Positions 6,746-8,560 of a DNA stretch of 8,560 nt are shown piece after piece. The notes beneath the pieces are model-generated. The model was given only the letters and a program-made list of their open reading frames with translations, was not told where the DNA came from and did no database searches. Source of the DNA: Chlamydiota bacterium (GTDB taxonomy: Bacteria; Chlamydiota; Chlamydiia; Chlamydiales; Rhabdochlamydiaceae); assembly GCA_027348355.1 (NCBI GenBank), contig DAIEPN010000136.1:1-8560 (forward strand), written 5' to 3'. The translations under genes and the position numbers were made by a program. Numbering within the stretch: position 1 is the stretch's first letter; each line of letters starts with the position of its first letter.

Positions 6746-7926
6746 ATGCATCCGGTCATTACAGATTTTCGTGTTATCCGCCCTTCTTTTACACTTTCTC
6801 AAGAAGAGACTCTAGAATGGATTGCAAAAGCCCATAAAAAGGCAGAAGGGGAAAAGCAAAACAAGCCAAATGAAAACCCTGAAATACAGCTCTTTCATGA
6901 AGAGCTGAAATCTCGCCTTTATAAATTAGGTATGGGCAAAGAGAAAATTCAGAAAAGAGGATTAGAATTTGCTGATTTTTCCCATTTAGATTGGGAAAAA
7001 ATGGAGATTTTTTCCTTTGAAAGTGCATTAGAAGGAGCTAATTTCTCTAAAAGATCTGCTCTCTTCGATACGATTTCTACGAAAAAATTTGAGGAGTTTT
7101 ATCCTGAAAATGCAAAAGCTCCAGATCATCTGATCCATGTAACATGTACAGGATACGTAGCTCCAAGCGGTGCGCAAAAAATCATCTCCAAAAGAGGTTT
7201 TGGGAAAAAGACGATTGTCACCAGGCCTACCATATGGGATGTTACGGCGCTATGCCAGCTATTCGCATGGGTCAAGGATTTTTCCACACAAATCCCACTC
7301 TTACTTCTCACATTGATATCGTACACACGGAAGTATGCAGTTTGCACATGAATCCCTTGCTGCATGAAACTGAGCAGCTCGTAGTACAAACTCTTTTTGC
7401 AGATGGCTTTATAAAATATTCCCTTCTTTGCCAGCAAAACATTCCAAAGGAAAAACACTACTTTACCATCCTCAGTACGCTTGATGAGATTGTCCCTAAT
7501 ACGTTAGATAAAATGACCTGGAAATGCGAAAACTGGGGACTACGAATGACGATATCTAAAGACATCCCCATTTTACTTGGTAAAGCGCTTCCCCTATTTG
7601 TCGAGAGGCTCTTTGCAAGAGCATGTCTTTCTCAGGACTTGATTACGCAATCTCTTTTTGCAATCCACCCAGGAGGGCCAAAAATCATCTCTCAAGTTGC
7701 GAACCTTCTTGGCCTGCAGCCTCATCAGATCTCGCATAGTGAAGAGGTCCTCAAAAATTTTGGGAATATGTCTTCCGCTACACTTCCTCATATCTGGGAA
7801 AAAATTCTGAAAGATGACGAAATATCTTCAGAAAGTTTGGTTGTAAGTTTAGCTTTCGGACCAGGACTCAATATTTCCGGGTCTCTCATGAAAAAATTCA
7901 CAGGAGATGAGCTATGTATCTTCTGA
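6746..7926 (+). pseudogene. Type III polyketide synthase (chalcone synthase-like), split by a one-base frameshift
   Basis: The gene codes for a thiolase-fold enzyme that condenses an acyl-CoA starter with malonyl-CoA units to an alkylpyrone, resorcinol or related polyketide. The ATG has AGGA seven bases upstream. The first frame reads to HVTCTGYVAPSGAQ (131-144) and KKTIVT (154-159). From about 7222 the homology continues in another frame as QAYHMGCYGAMPAIRMG. Restoring one base gives 393 residues, the usual family length. The nucleophile is then C166, with F218 in LFADG, H308 in IHPGGPK and N341 in FGNMSSAT. These match C164, F215, H303 and N336 of alfalfa chalcone synthase, with the same 33-residue His-Asn spacing. 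GPGLNISGSLM is the C-terminal family motif. Apart from the frameshift nothing is degraded, so a sequencing indel, a recent mutation or recoding are all open. As written, the first frame stops at 7351. It heads an operon with the two genes that follow. Confidence 0.93.
7202..7224 (+). other. Frameshift site in the type III PKS gene
   Basis: The reading frame must move by -1 between the end of the first frame's homology (T159, 7220-7222) and the second frame's QAYHMGC (from 7222). The simplest explanation is loss of one C at CC 7221-7222, since GTC ACC CAG GCC would read V-T-Q-A. A weaker alternative is -1 slippage on G-AAA-AAG (7204-7210), which would give KKDDCHQAYHMGC. Confidence 0.8.
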
Positions 7927-8414
7927 TTTTCTTACCCTTTGGACTACAGACTATCCTCATCGGTGCTGATGAGTATTTTTTTCATATTAAACGAGGTCTT
8001 CCCAAGTGGGAAAGAATTGGTCATCCACTTGACACGCTCACTGTTTTAAGTTGTTTTCTTTTTATTCTTCTCATTCCTTATACGGAAGAGAAGATCTCCC
8101 TTTATGCATGCCTTGCTCTTTTCTCCTGTATTTTTGTGACCAAAGATGAATTCATCCACAAACATCATTGCCCAGCAAGCGAGCAATGGCTGCATGCTCT
8201 TTTATTCATCAATCATCCTATACTTCTTACCCTAGCTGGATGTCTTTGGCCTCTTATTCATCAGAAGAATTCATTTGCATGGCTAGATGCTATGCTTGCT
8301 CATTCAGATATGATCCGAATCTTTATTATGGCTCAGTGCGCCTTTATAACGTCGTTCTTTCTCTACCAAACTATCTATTGGAATATTTTATGGAAAAATC
8401 CGAAAAAGTCATAA
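7914..8414 (+). CDS. Small polytopic membrane protein rich in His/Asp/Glu, PKS operon
   Basis: This is a 166-residue integral membrane protein I cannot name. Hydrophobic segments lie at about 2-18, 39-56, 61-76, 95-115 and 134-157. Polar residues cluster near their ends: DEYFFH (19-24), HPLD (37-40), DEFIHKHHC (78-86), E90, H94 and HP (101-102). Two DE-x(2,3)-H motifs plus further His and acidic residues resemble the metal-ligand sets of membrane hydroxylases and desaturases. They match no family motif I can name, so a metal site is only inferred. The ATG overlaps the synthase stop by 13 bases and has AGGAG seven bases upstream; its stop lies 25 bases inside the next gene. This packing ties it to polyketide tailoring or handling. 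A structural or transport role is an alternative. Confidence 0.85.
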   Translation: MYLLIFLPFGLQTILIGADEYFFHIKRGLPKWERIGHPLDTLTVLSCFLFILLIPYTEEKISLYACLALFSCIFVTKDEFIHKHHCPASEQWLHALLFINHPILLTLAGCLWPLIHQKNSFAWLDAMLAHSDMIRIFIMAQCAFITSFFLYQTIYWNILWKNPKKS

Positions 8415-8560
8415 ATAACGTCTTTTATGACGATCTAAAAGAGCAGTGGATGGAAAGAGAAGACCATCCAATTGCACTACTACGTGCTGAAAATCAAATT
8501 CGCAATCCATGGATTGCAAAAGTGATCAAAGAGCGTAAAAAAGCATCTGCGAAAGTTTTA
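8390..8560 (+). CDS. UbiG-like class I SAM-dependent methyltransferase (partial, N-terminus only)
   Basis: Only the first 57 codons lie in the window. The N-terminal NNVFYDDLKEQWMEREDHPI (9-28), continuing into ALLRAENQIRNPWI (29-42), resembles the leader of UbiG-type (3-demethylubiquinone 3-O-methyltransferase-like) enzymes found beside bacterial type III polyketide synthases. The SAM-binding glycine motif should follow just past the right edge and cannot be checked here. The start lies inside the end of the membrane protein gene (25-base overlap) with only a weak GGA seven bases upstream, which suggests coupled translation. The inferred role is O- or C-methylation of the synthase product. 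The family call rests on a short stretch and on context, so another Rossmann methyltransferase is possible. Confidence 0.75.
   Translation, partial: MEKSEKVINNVFYDDLKEQWMEREDHPIALLRAENQIRNPWIAKVIKERKKASAKVL

Noticed and set aside
7126..7458. Minus-strand open frame of 110 codons across the PKS gene
   Set aside because: It lies opposite the conserved PKS active-site region, has no family motif, and is explained as a shadow of the synthase.
7144..7926. A stand-alone short protein starting at ATG 7144
   Set aside because: The first 26 or so residues of this frame have no family similarity, while the other frame encodes the expected PKS sequence over the same bases; there is no ribosome site at 7144.

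Overview
The window is AT-rich bacterial DNA. It reads best as a chromosomal segment of an obligate or facultative intracellular bacterium, most likely an environmental member of the Chlamydiae; a Legionella-like gammaproteobacterium is the main alternative. The pointer is the gene at 3037-4413. Its product has a Pro/Ser-rich N-terminus without a Sec signal, a pair of closely spaced hydrophobic segments like those of chlamydial inclusion membrane (Inc) proteins, and a coiled-coil C-terminus. Assignment to a genus cannot be made from the sequence alone.

Layout: two gene blocks diverge from an AT-rich spacer at 2742-3036. Leftward (minus strand) run a DUF218/YdcF-like protein of unknown function (1881-2741), a small exported protein (997-1794), and rmuC (1-1000, running off the left edge). 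The last two overlap by four bases (ATGA) and have their own TATAAT -10 box. Rightward (plus strand) run the Inc-like protein, closed by a clear intrinsic terminator (4435-4470), then an MscS-family mechanosensitive channel with a long periplasmic coiled-coil domain (4552-6675). After these comes a tightly packed operon of a type III polyketide synthase (6746-7926), a small polytopic membrane protein rich in His/Asp/Glu (7914-8414), and the start of a UbiG-like methyltransferase (from 8390, off the right edge).

The last three genes overlap and are probably translationally coupled behind an extended -10 promoter at 6694-6722. A synthase with the chalcone-synthase triad plus a UbiG-like methyltransferase suggests a methylated phenolic or pyrone lipid. 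The membrane protein between them carries two DE-x(2,3)-H motifs and further His and acidic residues, and could be a metal-dependent membrane enzyme acting on that product. This role is inference. The synthase is split by a one-base frameshift just before its catalytic cysteine, although all catalytic residues survive on either side. A base error, a recent lesion or recoding are all possible.
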